From Malania oleifera (taxonomy: Eukaryota; Streptophyta; Magnoliopsida; Santalales; Ximeniaceae): a stretch of DNA of 64,000 bases. Below the pieces are notes generated by a model. That model was not told the DNA's origin and did not search any database. It was given only the letters and a program-made list of their open reading frames with translations. A program made the translations under genes and the position numbers. This document shows positions 10,787-24,215 of the stretch, in pieces; positions within the stretch are counted from its first letter, which is position 1; the number at the start of each line of letters is the position of its first letter. Location: contig NC_080423.1 in NCBI RefSeq assembly GCF_029873635.1, positions 107,431,988 through 107,495,987 of the forward strand, in the 5' to 3' direction.

Positions 10787-12961
10787 TGTTGACTTTTTAA
10801 GTCCGATCTCTGTCTTGATGCTGACAAAATACTAATTTCTTATGTGTGTTTTTAAGTGTTTTAACAGGTTTACTATTTAACACACATATAAGGCAAAAGG
10901 GAAATGAAAACTAAAAGACTTAAAACTTATTTCAATTGACGCATTCCATGGAGTGAATAGCAAAAGAAGAAGATATAAAGACATTTTGTTTTTAGTTGTA
11001 TTGCATTTAATCTTTATATTTTGGTATGTAATAATGCATACATCCTACATGATATGGATTGAATGCTCAAATTGACCGTAGACAAACCTTAGGGCACCCA
11101 ATACAATCAAAGAAAAACTTGTTTCTTAAACAACTAAAATCATTCAAATAAAGGTTTTCATCATTTAGGGTTTTAATGCTCAAAAAGTCATAAATTGACT
11201 TTAGGTCCCCATAAACACTGCATGGAAAATCTCCTATAACTTAAAAGTTATACCATTATTAAAAGGGGTGAATTCTAATAAAAATTAAGACCTAAATTGA
11301 GCTTTGAAAGGGCTTCGACCGACCGAACATAGGGCATTAAAAAATGTCTCAGTCAACCGAACTGGTAAAAAGTCAATACTTTGACTTGGCTTAGGCGACC
11401 AACCCAGATTTGAACTAATCTTCCACGATCGACCGAACCTTTATGCTGACACTTTTTACCAGCCCCGGCCGCCCGAACTTATAGTTCAAAATCACCCCAA
11501 GCGACTGAATAGTGAGAACCGGCAAATCGAACAAAGATTCGGGCGCTCGAACCTATAAAGGTTGGGAAATCGTCTTAACTTCAGCCAACCAAACTCACCC
11601 ACAAACACCCGAACCCAATACAAGTTTTGTGTCTGTTCGGGCGACCGACTCTCTCGAGTTGCGATATTTTTAAATGCCAAAACGTGTTTAAAAATTAATT
11701 AAATTTTTCTAATAATACCCAGTGTGTCCCCAACGGTCAAAAATCTTATAGACACTATAAATACCCCTTCATTACTTCAGATTAGCAACTTTGATTAGTT
11801 CCAAAATTCTCTCAAATAATTTTTTAATCAGAGTTCCCCCATTTGAACTTCTATTTCAATAATTATTTTTGGGGTCAAATTTTTATACTATCTAACTGTC
11901 TTTCACTTGCCTTTTTGAAAATCTTTGGAAGAGAGTATATTTTGATTTGAACATTTAGTTTTGATTGTTTTATTGCACAAATTATGTTTGAGCTAAAACC
12001 TCAAAATCTCCTATACTCTATTCTGAAAAATAATTTTCGAAGATTTCATTTGTGGATCTGAAGATTTTTGAAATTCATCATTGCACACTTCATTTGTTTT
12101 TCAAAAATCATATTTGTGCATAAATATTTTTTGAAAAACCAAAACCATAGGTTCTCCTATATTTCATTAAAAAATATCTTTTTGGGAGAAACTTTATTAG
12201 GGTTTAAATCTTTGAATGGTTTTATCATATATATATATATATATCATTCCTTCAAAGATTGAAAATATTATCTTGAGAAAGTTATTTGAAAAATACACCC
12301 TTACTCTACTAAGCACTATTTCATATCATTAGAGAATGCATGTATTTGTGGTTTTTAATGTGTACATTCATGCTTATATTTAGAAGCATTTTTATATGTA
12401 CAAAAATATTTCATTATACTGGTTGGGTTCATCTCGTAAATTGAACTGGAGAGTCTCAACCCCGTAAGTGAGACCGATTCGGTTCAGCCTAAAAATTGAT
12501 TTGGGGTGTCCCTGCCTCGTAAGTGAGACCAGTTAGGCTCAGCCTAATAATTGAGTTGGGGTTTTCCTCGCCCTGTAAGAAGATGATGTAACGACTTCTG
12601 CTACGCTCATTTAAGTGAGCAGGTTTAGTGTCCTTGGGGGTATGCCAAAGGCGGGGATGTAAGCTGATTTGGCAAAAACTCGATAACAAATCTTGTGTCG
12701 CTCTCTCTCTATCATATTTATATTTATGCACTTCAATTTTCTCATGTGTATGCTTTCATTTATAGTTATAATTATTTGCATCCACACTTCTATTTCAAAT
12801 GAGATATGTTTTACGTATATGTCTGTATTTATCGTTTTATTAATTTACATACATGTTTGTATTATGAATGAGATATGAACTGTGGTGAATCGGTGTAAAT
12901 GTCTAAATTAGCTGAAATATTTTAATTCACCCCACCTTTTGGGCTCACACAAATTCCAACA
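10787..12961 (+). mobile_element. Solo LTR, family A, copy 1
   Basis: Fossil. A 2,175-base LTR beginning TGTTGACTTTTTAAGTC and ending CCAACA, flanked by GTCAT on the left and ATCAT on the right: a five-base target duplication with one difference. No internal region or partner LTR is present, so it is a solo LTR. Inside, about eleven degenerate copies of a CGACCGAAC motif lie at 11,310-11,650, upstream of a TATA-type box (CTATAAATACCCC, near 11,755). A 65-base tandem unit containing CTCGTAAGTGAGACC repeats about three times at 12,421-12,590. It is clearly homologous to the LTR at 31,991-33,998. The lineage is not assigned. The worn duplication suggests it is older than copy 2. Confidence 0.75.
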
Positions 12962-13245
12962 ATCATATATAATAACATTGTTCTTGTAAAGTGATTTTGA
13001 AATATAATAATTATAATATTTTTTATTTTTATATAATATTTTTAATACTTTTATTATTTTAGTAATATTTTGTAATTATTCTATGATTTTTAGGACAAAA
13101 ATGAGCACTTGTTTAATCAAAATCCCAATTATTTAAAGTTCTAGATATATTAATCAAATATATTGTTGGCTTTCAATTTTTACCTTTTGTTCCTACTTTA
13201 GTTTTCATTTTTAATTTTTGTTTTATAAATTTTTTTTGTAGTAAC

Positions 13246-14363
13246 TTCAAACCCTAAGGATTTTCGTTGTTACTTTTAAGAGTCAATAGTGGCATTTGTA
13301 ACATATTAGATAGATTAGAGAGTATAAGTATATTTTTCTCATTTCTTTTTATTAGTAACTGGTAGATATCTATTTTGAAAATTTTAAAATTTTGCAAACC
13401 TTCGTTGGTACTTAATTGACCAAAAGTGAAACACATTCTAAAAATAAAGAATTTCGAAATAAGCAAATGGTGAATTGCACAAAATAGATTCGTAATGCCA
13501 ACTCACATTAGAAGTTTTGGGATAAATTCTATAGTTCTCAGAGGGTGCCTTGTAGAATAGGGTTTGTAAGAAGGGAATAGAAGAAGCATAAAATTTGTAG
13601 AAATTGTAGAAAAGAGGGAGAATAATAGGAAGCAAACACATATTAGAAGAGGGAGTTAAAAAAAAAAAATCCATTTACACAAATAAATGTACCAGTTATT
13701 TGTCACATTATGTTAATTGAATAAAATTAAAAAAAAAAAACTTATTCAAGAAATGATGCAAACATCTGTTTATACTCTTCAGTCTCAAATGAACCTTAAA
13801 ATTATATAAACTCCTCAAAACATTAGCTCTTAAATTGAGCTAAATACTAAATCAACTTGTAATTGTCTAATACTCCAAACTAAAATAGAATCCCTCAATT
13901 CTAACTCCTAAATTGGTGCTCGACTCTTGGTTCCCACCCCCCCCCCTCCTTATGAACTCCATGTGGTAGTTTTATTGATCATATTTTTTAAATAATGTGC
14001 TTGATGTGAGGGTTCATCACTCAGTTCAATATCTTTAGTTGTTCCTATGTTCACCTTCTTTGACTAATGAGTAAAGGCAAATTTTCATTAGTGAGCATGA
14101 TATTGCCAAATGAATGTCTAGCAATGCAAAGGTGGATGGTGACTTTAAGTCACCTAGTCCTCTTTTTGTCTTTACAATTAACTTAACTGTTGTTTGGAGT
14201 GATGTTTTGCCGAAGTAAATGGAGCTAGGGATAATAAGGAAACTCTTATGGGTAACATCTTGTGAATAGTTAGAGGACAAGTGATTCATTTTGCTTATAC
14301 GATGAACTCCCACCTTAGGCAATATATTGTTTGTCTTGTGCCTCATTTACCATCACCCTTGTA
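13246..14363. other. Intergenic AT-rich sequence
   Basis: No gene recognised. A C-run lies near 13,940. The stretch at 14,035-14,346 has an open minus-strand frame of about 100 codons with no family resemblance I can name; it may be leftover retrotransposon coding DNA. Confidence 0.4.
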
Positions 14364-14922
14364 TGTTATGTAAAAGCCCTCAAATAATGCACAGCAGAAT
14401 AACAATTTGTGTAAAAAATCAAACATAAACAATGCAACAATCTAAATAATGAATATGCAGAATAATTCCACAACCACTGCAAGTAAAGAAAGCAATAACA
14501 AGAACAATGACACTAGGGATTACATGGTTCGGCAAAACCTACATCTACGGGAGCAAACGACAAGAATTCATTATCTCCTTGTCCAAATTACATGAACAAT
14601 ACATGAATTCTCTCAATTCTCTCTTCAACCACACTAGACTTTCTTCACATACAATATACAACGTATTATATGTATATATAAGCCTCCTTGAAGGTTTTCC
14701 CTGAAATCCAACCAAAATAACATCCAAAAATTCAAAATTCAAAAATTTGCGCGGTTTGTACCAAGCCAAATTGTCGACGGCTTTAGATACCAAGAGCAAA
14801 CTCTCTGAAATTCAACCAAACCGTCGACGAATTTCCTAAAACCGTCGACGGTTTCCCTCTGCTCCACTGCACCTTGATTTCTTTCATGCTTTCCCTTAGT
14901 ATTTGAAACATAATTCACAACA
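14364..14922 (-). repeat. 3' LTR of the Tork-like copia fossil
   Basis: Direct repeat of 22,163-22,688. It has TG..CA ends and a TATATATAAG-type TATA box near 14,670 on the minus strand. A GTCGACG motif occurs three times (near 14,775, 14,823 and 14,844), between the LTR start and the TATA box. It carries a short segment around 14,770-14,800 that the other LTR lacks. Confidence 0.8.
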
Positions 14923-14966
14923 AACTCCACCTTGGTGAACATACGCCTCTTAGGAGAAACTGAAAA

Positions 14967-15502
14967 TGTCATGCCCTGATTTTTCTACCATTTTTTTTTA
15001 ATAATGAACAATAATAATCAATCACCTATCAAAATATCTCCGATATCATAAATAAACATGACCCGACTCGAAGTGGGGTACTGGGTAATCTGTCCAACGC
15101 TTATAAAAATACCAAGCAGCGGACACAAACATGTATACAATCCCAAACAAAATACCAGAGTGCTAGCATCATCAAAACACATCAGTGACTCTCTCTCTAA
15201 ATCTAGACTTTAATACAATACCAGGAGTCCTCAAAATACCACTACTCACAAGATAGATCTCACCAATACTTACCCTTACACACAACCAACCAGGCCTGCC
15301 CTGGAGCTTTCTAGACTTGATTCTTGGTATTCCTTGAAATGTTAAATTTATAGGAGTGAGACACCTCTTAGTAGGATGAAATAAATTATTAACAGTGTGT
15401 GGCAATATGAGTGTTGGTGTTTCATAACACATTCATTTAAATAATTATGTCAACCGAAAAAAACATACAGATATGTACTTATAACCATGTATATATATAT
15501 AT

Positions 15503-15548
<46 letters not shown>

Positions 15549-16305
15549 TAGCTCATGAGTATCCACAAATATCAAACACAACTCATATGTAACTCATGGC
15601 TGCTCATTTTTCATAAACATATTCTAGCTCATGAGTATCCACATGTATAAAACACAGCGCGTCTGTAACTCATGGCTATTCATCATATATGTAACATAAA
15701 ATTATTGCGTCTGTAATGAGGAACCATCCTAAGGACATTTATATCACATCGTCATGTATTCACCCCACATGACCGAGTTGTGCGGCCCGAAGGCAGGACC
15801 TAATCATGGCTGGCCTACTAGGTTAGATCAAACTGTACGCGTCTTGTCACGACCTGCTCATTTTTCACATATTTTATTTTATTTTATTTTTATTTAAATC
15901 AACATCAACATCACATATCTCATATTCTAGCTCAGCAGGTCACCATCCACCTGGACCCGTGGGTACCAGGGATATAACAGAACATACAGTAGAAGCCTAC
16001 GCCGCAGAAAGTATAAAATCATAAACATCTCATCATAATGTGCATAACATATACCAGAGTACTAAAAACTCTATCTCTCATATATATACATCCCAAAAAT
16101 AAATCCAGGGACAATTCCCACAAAATCTAACTGTCCCTACTAAGACTCACCCTTCCAACAAGGGCAGATAACTACTCTATATCAGTGGGGCTTTTCCTGC
16201 TCTCCTATCTGGGGCTTCTGAAAAGTTTATGAAATTTAGGGGTGAGACACCTCTCAGTAAGGGAAATAAACTAATACTAGTGTGTGGTAACATGAGTAAT
16301 CCGTG

Positions 16306-16343
<38 letters not shown>

Positions 16344-17367
16344 TTCATAACATATTCAATACTATTTATCAAATATGAGAAAACATAAGTATATCAAATC
16401 ATGGCAGAACATACTACATTTTCATCACATAATATCTCATCTCATATCATAATAATAACATAAAACATCCCTGGTAGGTTAGCTGGCTGTTGTCATGTAT
16501 TACCCCCACGTGACTGGGTTGTGTGGCCAGAAGGCGGGACCTGACAATGGTTGGCTGACCACTGCCAAGTCAATAATCTAGAATGTAGGTCCGATGGGTC
16601 TACCCAGACTGGTCCGTACACCAGGGGCGATAACAGCACACTTCTTGAAAATAACCACATCGACCATCCAATCTCACACCACTTCGTACGGCAGCGCTAA
16701 CACAGATATCATGATCACGAAGACCATGGACACATAGCAACGGTACCGTGCAAGTGTTAGCCTAAACCAAGCCAACCAGGTTTTGATATCATATACATAT
16801 ACTAAAACCGTGATACGTAAATATCTCATATCATTTATTTTCACATCAATCATATCATTTCACATATATACATGTATCATGAAAATCATCGGCCCATACG
16901 CCGGTATTACACATTTTATCATAGCTCGGCCCGTACGCCAGCCACACATAGCACAGCCCATACGCTGGCAAATCACATAGTTCGGCCCGTATGCTGACAA
17001 ATTACATAGCCCAGCCCGTACGTTGGAAAATCACATAACTCAGCTTGTACGCCGGTAAATCACATAGTTCGGCCCGTACGCTGGCAAATCACATAGCTCG
17101 GCTCGTACGCCGGCAAATCACATAGCCCAGCCCATACGCTAGCAAATCATAAGTATACAAAATATCTCGGCCCGTATGTCGGTTTTCCATCATAAAATTC
17201 ATATCACCCACATTCCCAGAAAACAGTATTTCACAACATTTTTATACTCATGCCACACTGAACAAATTTTCCACATATTCAATCATACGATCATTTTCAC
17301 AGTATTTTGCAAATATAAAGCATATATATATATATATATATATACGTATACATTTTACATAAATTAG

Positions 17368-17421
<54 letters not shown>

Positions 17422-18227
17422 CATTTCCTCAAAAATAGAAACTAACTTAGTTTATCCCTTTACCTGATTCCAGCAAAACCCCTAAGAAACTCTTCCCTGC
17501 ACCCGCAGGGTTTCCGATTCAATACCCTGAAAATGAAATTCACCAGAACTAAAGTTCAGTATTTTATTATGTACAACATTTTCTATAACTATCATTAAGT
17601 CAAATTCGGCTTAAAAGTCTTACCTCAACTCAGGGATGATTCCCAACGTTCCTAATCAATACCCCTGGAAATGAAACTCACAGTATTAAACTTTAATATT
17701 TTAACGCGTACAACACTTCTCTCAACTATCAAAAATCCAAAAATTGAGTAAAATGTCTTACCCTGGATTTGGAATGGAATCCAACTTCGTTTTCCTGACG
17801 ATCCGTCCCGGCAAACTTGTAGAGAACTCCGCCAGGATCGTCGTGGTAGCTTTGGATTGTCGATCCGACGACTGGTGGGGCCGAAAATGAATAGAGTCGT
17901 AGAGAGAGAGAGAGAGGAGAGAGAGAGAGATTTCTTAAAAATGAGATATTTCCCGAATTTTTCATACTTATTAAACAGGGGATTTCGTCGATGAGCCCGT
18001 CCTTCGTTGACGAGTCCTTCACAAATTTCATCGAAGAGACCCTGTATTCGTCGACGAAATTCAGGCTGCCTCAGAACCCCTCTCAGTATTTTCTCATCGA
18101 CGAGCCCCTGTGTTCATTGACGAATTCTCTTAAGCCTTCGTCGACGAAGTCGACTGCTTCCTTCTATTTTCGGTCTCCATTTCCCTCTCTTTATTATTTA
18201 AATACCATTCTAAATTCGGTTGTTACA
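14967..18227 (-). mobile_element. Very large LTR (about 3.26 kb), chromovirus-like
   Basis: Fossil inserted in the Tork-like element. On the minus strand it starts TGTAACAACCG and ends GGGCATGACA. The TGTCATGCCC end on the plus strand recalls Del/Tekay-type Ty3/gypsy LTRs, an assignment of low confidence. Going inward on the minus strand come a TATTTAAATA box, several TCGTCGACGA motifs (17,980-18,165), a CT-rich leader and a possible splice donor (CAGGGTAAGAC, near 17,757). Further in are two related blocks of about 740 bases (around 15,290-15,850 and 16,195-16,600), a 29-base minisatellite and several (AT)n runs. No coding region is present and no matching five-base duplication was seen, so its history (solo LTR or part of a larger nest) is open. 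Confidence 0.55.
16885..17190. repeat. 29-base minisatellite with a CGTACG core
   Basis: About ten tandem units of roughly 29 bases. Each contains GCCCGTACGC followed by TGGCAAATCACATAG or a close variant. Most variation is C/T or G/A, as expected of decayed methylated CpG. It lies inside the large LTR. Confidence 0.85.
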
Positions 18228-19716
18228 CGTCTGTAGTACGATTGACCTACCCGATCCTGGTCTGGACCCCAGGGGTTAACTCTACTCTTCACAGGCCCAA
18301 TCAACCATCACTGCCACACTCCATCTAAGACATGCAGTTGCATTAACACATATGCTATTAATGGTATCGTGCTCTCTGTATATCTCTAGTCTATCAGGGT
18401 TCTCATTTCCACATATCTGTGTTCATATTTCATCATTTCTGTATAATTGTCATCATATCGGTATACATTTCATTTCATCACATCTGTATAACACTTATTT
18501 GTGTATATTTCATATCATCATATCTATATCAAACATGTTTGTGTATATCACATATCGTCATTTCTATGTAAAACATATTTGTATTTCTCATATCTTCATA
18601 TATGTATAAAACATATCAGTATATCTCATATTATTATATCTGTATAAAAACATATATGTATATCTCATAACTTCATTACTGTATAAAATCATATCTGTGT
18701 TTCTCATAACATCATTTCTCAGTGCAAATCACATATTTCAGGATCAATCACATTCCCAATATAAAACTGTTATTTCATTTTCCTCATGCCATACAATTTT
18801 AGACTGATAATCATAATATAATAATCACAGGAAAAATATCCATTTCATAGTTTTCCAATACCATATACAGTATTCTCAATTTCACATACTTTAAGTCAAC
18901 CAATTAATTTTCCAAAAATATCTGTTATAATTTGTTCCCCTTACTTGCTTACTAAGAGGGTGCCTACTAGGATCTCTAAACCAACGCTCACGGCGTTTGG
19001 TGCTCAAAACCTTGAAATCATATTTTCTCAATTTAATCAGCCCAATCCCAGAATTACAATTATCTTAATATTCCTAAGCTCACGCGCTCTCGTTAACCAG
19101 TTAAATTCTAAAAAAACACAAGTATGATCCACTTCCTATATTTAAATTTAATTTCTAACACATTTAAAAACACCAATAGGATCAAATCCTCGCAGTTTAA
19201 TTTAATTCCAAAATATTCCTAGAAATTTAATTTAATCAAACACTATAATTTAATAAATAAACCATAATTTTCATACCCATAAAATTACTCTAAAATCCAT
19301 ATACAATATTCCAGTAATTATATACCATGATTTAAACGGGTGAATATCTAAAATAACTAACATAATTTATTCTTTTTACCTTATCACAGGAGTGGTGCCT
19401 ACGATGCCCAAACCACGAATCCACTCCGGTTAAAATATTGATGGTCGAATTTGGAACCTAGGGATACTTTTCGGTCTTCAATCGGTGCACGATTCTTCGA
19501 AGAAATTGAGAAGAGAGGAAGTGAGTTGGGGAGAGAGAGTGAGAGAGAGAGTTTGGACAGTGAGAGAAGGGGGGGCTTCTAAACCTTCTTAACCTTTCCT
19601 GATTCTTCAGGAAAGGTTATGTTATAATATATATTATTATTATTATGCCTTAACTATATTATTATAATATATAATATATAATATAATTATATTATTTAAT
19701 TAATAATTAATAATTA

Positions 19717-19750
<34 letters not shown>

Positions 19751-19757
19751 GAAATCA
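18228..19757 (-). mobile_element. Partial LTR-like remnant related to the neighbouring large LTR
   Basis: Fossil. The architecture repeats that of 14,967-18,227 on the minus strand: a CT-rich leader (about 19,510-19,565), a first-exon-like block with a GTAAAAAG donor near 19,380, then AT-rich sequence. Phrases such as TCTGGACCCCAGGGG near 18,270 resemble the block near 16,600. The outer end dissolves into (ATT)n and (AT)n repeats at 19,620-19,750. The copia sequence resumes after about 19,757. Confidence 0.4.
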
Positions 19758-22162
19758 CTACAAAAACATGAACACGTTGCTCCACCTTGAACTTTGGAAC
19801 ATTAGGTTGGGACCGTCTCCCATCTAGCAATTGGAGACAAACACCAAATTCAAGAAACACCGCTTGAACTTGTCCATGGTAGCTTCATCTTCTACCATCA
19901 ACTTCGATACAGTTGTAGATGCAACACCCAAAGACTTCACCATAAGCTTCCAACAAGACCTTCCCACAAAGCTGCTGCAAGCCTTATATCACCAAAGTCC
20001 CTTGCATAGTCTTCAACAAAACTAACAACTGACGGTTTACTCTATTGCCTACCGAAACACTCCATTACATTATCATAAGGGACCTTTGACATATCCTGGA
20101 CATCACAACCCGTCATTGGGTACCGAGTGGTAGACATTTCATATTAATTCTCCACATAACCCCCTTGAGATGGCAAATAAAGTCTCTCTGCAGTTCCGTC
20201 CATGAAGCCATCATGAGATAACACCAATCTCCTTATAGCCCTATCCATGTGAATCAGCAAACTAAGACTCTTATTGGTTGTACCCAATATATTAATGTCA
20301 AAACCTTTCAATAGAGTTCTCAACTTATCAGTCTCAATCAAAGCCATCCCAGCCAATAATATGTCATCCACGCACAACAGAAACATCACTCCACTACATC
20401 CTATCACCCTCTTCCACACTGGAAACCTCACTAACTCACACACTTGGTACATATGTAATACCTCTATTTCCTCCACCATAACACTCATCCACCTATTTTT
20501 CCCTTTGCCGTGCATTGCAATTTGAAAAATAGTAGAAACCTTACTGCTAGTAGTAATGAATGCATAAAATTCAGAATGCCAAATTTATACTTGAGTGGTG
20601 GTCTGATAGTGCACATGGGCCCATTGTGACTTTGATGGTCTTCTGAGCTTAAACTTCCCGCAATATGATGCCCTAAGTCTGTTCCTCCACCTGCTTCACA
20701 TGCCCATTCATATTGTGATTTTGTTGACTCGAGATAGAACTCCCTGCATTTCTGCCTTGAGTATCTAACTCCACTTGAATTACATAATTGCTGCTACTGC
20801 ATTTTTCTGACACTTGTTTCTCTACTTTTACATGAGTACGCTGCCCCATGAGTTTCTCACCAAAATTCATCTCCTCGATCACCCCTTTGTTTGCCATAGG
20901 ATCACCCAGCTTGCACCCACATTTCTTATACCCTAAAAAGATGTACTATCTAAAAATAACACCAAGTCTAGATCTTCCATCACTAGAATAGTGCACCAGT
21001 GGACATCCACTTACAACTGAGTAGTCTACCACAAAATCTGCCCACAATTCACTTGCAACTCTCCCATCTAGCGATACCTTTGGTGATTGGTTACATGAGA
21101 TACGCTCCATACTCACTTACTTCACTAAGAAGTACCCTGCAAGCCCTGCATGTAACCTGCTCTACTCACAAAACTTCATGAATGAAACCAGTGTACTCAG
21201 TCCCAATGTCTGACTTGAGGATTTCTCTCCCAGTTTGGTTCTCTACCTCAGTCACTACATGAAGCACACCAAGACCCTTCGTGATAAACCCACGAAATAC
21301 ATATGTCTATTCCCTAATGCTATCATCGCCAGTCCCCAAACATCTGAATACATGTAGTCACCCATATGCCTTAACCACATATGCCACGAAATATCTAACT
21401 CAAATTCTACAACTGCAGCTCCACCTACAACCGTAACACCCTGCAGTGCATAGATATGTCCTGTTACATTTTCTCCTTTCATCACTATCGAGTCACCTTC
21501 ACACACTTTCATTTATTCACTTTCAGACTTGTAAGTACCCAATGTAATAACATTCTTCCTTAGACCCGGTACATGCCTTACGTCACATATGATTCTTATA
21601 ACACCATCATACATTTTGATTTTGACATTTCCAATAACAAATATTTTGCATGAAATATCATTTTCTATCAAAATACAACTAGCATAATTTAACCTGTAGG
21701 TGTCAAACCATTTTCTAGGATAAGAACATCCAGTAGCTAAGATCCAAGAATCACCCATGAGACATTCCGAACCCGATGAAACACATAACATATCTTTATC
21801 ACTACATTCTCAATCTTCCTCCACTACACTTGCAGATTTTGACGAACCCTTAGACATATATTGGCATTCCAGTTTTTTCCAAACTAATGCTAGAGAATCC
21901 TCATCCATGACGTGATACAACACATCATTAGTCAAACAAAGTCAGATGGTTGATACTTCCATTACCCCAATTCATTCCAAGTTGCTGCATCCATGCTATC
22001 CGATTGAATTCTGTATAAAACCTTCATCATGTGTTGCTGCACCAAAAGATCCTTCACCAGTCTCTGCTACAAATCGAAATTCTCGGTTCCAACAAACTTG
22101 ACAACGTCAAATTTCGCAGATGAAGATGCAGAGGCCATTACAACAATGTTCTGATACCAATT

Positions 22163-22688
22163 GTTGTGTAAAAGCCTTCAAACAATGCACAACGGAATAA
22201 CAATTTGTGTGAAAGATCAAACATAAACAATGCAACAATCTAAATGATGAATATACAGAATAATTCCACAACCACAACAAGTAAAGAAAGCAATAACAAG
22301 AATAATGATACTAGAGATTACATGATTCGACAAAGCCTACATTCACAGGAGCAAATGACAAGAATTCACTATCTCCTTGTTCAAATTACATGAACAATAC
22401 ATGAATTCTCTCAATTCTCTTTTCAACCACACTTGACTTTCTTGGCATATAATATACAACGTAGTCTATGTATATATAAGCCTCTTTAGAGGTTTCCCCC
22501 TGAAACCCAACCAAAATAACGTCCAAATATTCAAAATTCAAAAATCTGCGCAGTCTGTACCGAGCCAAACTCTCTGAAATTCAGCCAAGTCGTCAAAGAA
22601 TTTTTGGAAACCGTCGATAGTTTCCATTTGCTCCGCTGCACCTTGATTTCTTTCATGTTTTCCCTTAGTATGTGAGACATAATTCACA
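22163..22688 (-). repeat. 5' LTR of the Tork-like copia fossil
   Basis: Pairs with 14,364-14,922. It begins TGTTGTGTAAAAGCC on the plus strand and ends AATTCACA. The primer-binding site lies immediately to its left on the plus strand. Roughly 58 differences over about 520 compared bases were counted by eye. Confidence 0.8.
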
Positions 22689-24150
22689 ATATTGTGATTT
22701 TTTGAATAGTTTGTTGATGAGTAGTTTGCTCTGCCTAGGTGGCTACCTTGTACCTAGACAACTTTCTCGATCAGACGACTATTACTACATTTAGAGAGGA
22801 TGCACAAAAATTGCACAAACAATATCCCCCCCCCCCCCCAAAAAAAAAAACTCTAATGAGATTTTGCCAAGAAACAAAATACAAACCTTCCTTTAATACT
22901 TAGGCAAATGTGACAAGTTGCTAAGGGAGCAGAAGTATATCAAAAATCAAATATCAATGAAAGTTTTGAATTGACGTTGTAGGGAAAGTTATGAGATGTT
23001 CACATATTTCTATCAAATTTTATAGAAAATTAACGTATTTTGTCCTAAAATTAGATATACTAACTTTAAACTTAGGAGCATGAATTGTAAATCTTAGATT
23101 TGGATTTTTGTGGTTTTGAACATTGTTCAATATAATTTTATATTATATTTTATTTAAATCCAAAATAAATCCATATTCAAGATCTTCCCAAATACACATT
23201 GCGTTTGAGAACATGAATTTCAAACTTTGAATTTGAATAAATTTCAATATAATTTTCAAATTACGCCTTATGCAAAAAAAAATCAATACAAATTCAAGTT
23301 TAAGGTCTTTCCAAACATAAAATTAGTATAAGTATTTAAAAGAAAGAAAGATTATAAATACATATCCTTTAATGAATATAAATTAAAATTCTCAATTCTT
23401 TACAACACCTAAGCAATAAAATATTTTCCAAAACAAGCATATCACAATGAATAGAGCAAAACAAAGGTGTTAAGAGTATAATTATCTAAACTATGACAAC
23501 CTCTTACTACCCCTCCTTCCTTTTTTAATTGTGTAAGACACTGATATGTGCATAATTTTAGGAGAATTCATTTTTTATTTTTCATAATCATTGATCAATC
23601 TTAGCTTTAACTTTTTGTGCATTATTTATTAATAACAAATATTAATGACTAAGTCCTCTTTCTCCCCACTTTTCAAAATTTGCACATGAGTGAGGAGATT
23701 TTTCTAAACAAAAGAGATTTGGTAAAAAAGATTTAATGACTACGAAACGCTTCATTAAGATGCATTTATAAAAAAATTATTAGTTGTTTCTATATTATTA
23801 TAAAGACGACTCTTCTATTTGGTGTTATTTTTAAAAATGTCAAATTTATCTTCATAATTTAATTACCAATAATTATTTCAAAATACTTTTTTAACTGTCC
23901 CAACAAATTCAAAGTATTCTTATAATTATGTTAAATTTATCCTTATAACTATTTATAAAATACTCTTATAATTATATCAAATTTATCTTTATAATTACTT
24001 ATAATTATTTCAAATAAATTCTTATAACTATCTATAATTATCTCAAAATACCTTTATTAATTATTTTTTAATAATTTTTAAAAGTTTTTAAAAATAGAAA
24101 GAGAGAGAGCATGGGCATTTTTAATTTATTAATATGTTTTATTTTAAAAT
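22689..24150. other. Intergenic AT-rich sequence
   Basis: No gene recognised. It contains a C12/A10 mononucleotide junction near 22,827-22,850 and decayed repeats of the phrase TTATAACTATTTATAA at 23,930-24,060. Composition turns GC-richer after about 24,200 where the KING1 promoter begins. Confidence 0.5.
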
Positions 24151-24215
24151 AAATTTCTCTAAAATATTGACACGTATCCACCCGCAAAATGTTAAACAAT
24201 TTCGTTACAATTTGC

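Larger units (their letters stand above)
9211..13245. mobile_element. Long inverted-repeat (foldback) element, interrupted by a solo LTR
   Basis: The left arm (about 9,211-9,745) is an imperfect reverse complement of the right arm (about 10,490-10,786 continuing at about 12,962-13,245). Examples are ATTGAAAATCATA on the left pairing with TATGATTTTCAAT on the right, GATTTAATCC with GGATTAAATC-like sequence, and CTTTACAAAAA near 9,430 with TTGTAAAGTG near 12,985. The arms are about 550 bases each with many differences. The loop (9,746-10,489) carries an RTE LINE 3' end. The right arm is split by the solo LTR at 10,787-12,961, and the pairing resumes immediately after it. No transposase is present and no terminal duplication could be fixed. 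It is either an old long-TIR DNA transposon relic or a fossil inverted duplication. Confidence 0.55.
14364..22688 (-). mobile_element. Ty1/copia fossil, Tnt1/Tork-like, split by a later insertion
   Basis: Fossil on the minus strand. The LTRs lie at 14,364-14,922 (3') and 22,163-22,688 (5'). Next to the 5' LTR is a primer-binding site reading TGGTATCAGAACA on the minus strand (22,148-22,160), the usual copia match to initiator tRNA-Met. Next to the 3' LTR is a GGTGGAGTTTGT polypurine tract. Protease-region (21,513-21,791, with a GLRKN-type neighbour) and reverse-transcriptase remnants (20,144-20,515, with a CVDDILLAG-type catalytic box) are recognisable and resemble Tnt1-type elements. It is heavily broken, with many breaks, and holds a foreign block at 14,967-19,757. 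By eye the LTRs differ at about 11% of sites, suggesting an insertion several million years old. Confidence 0.8.

Noticed and set aside
16885-17190. 29-base repeat array as a CRISPR array
   Set aside because: Plant nuclear LTR context; the units are contiguous with no unique spacers, so it is a minisatellite.
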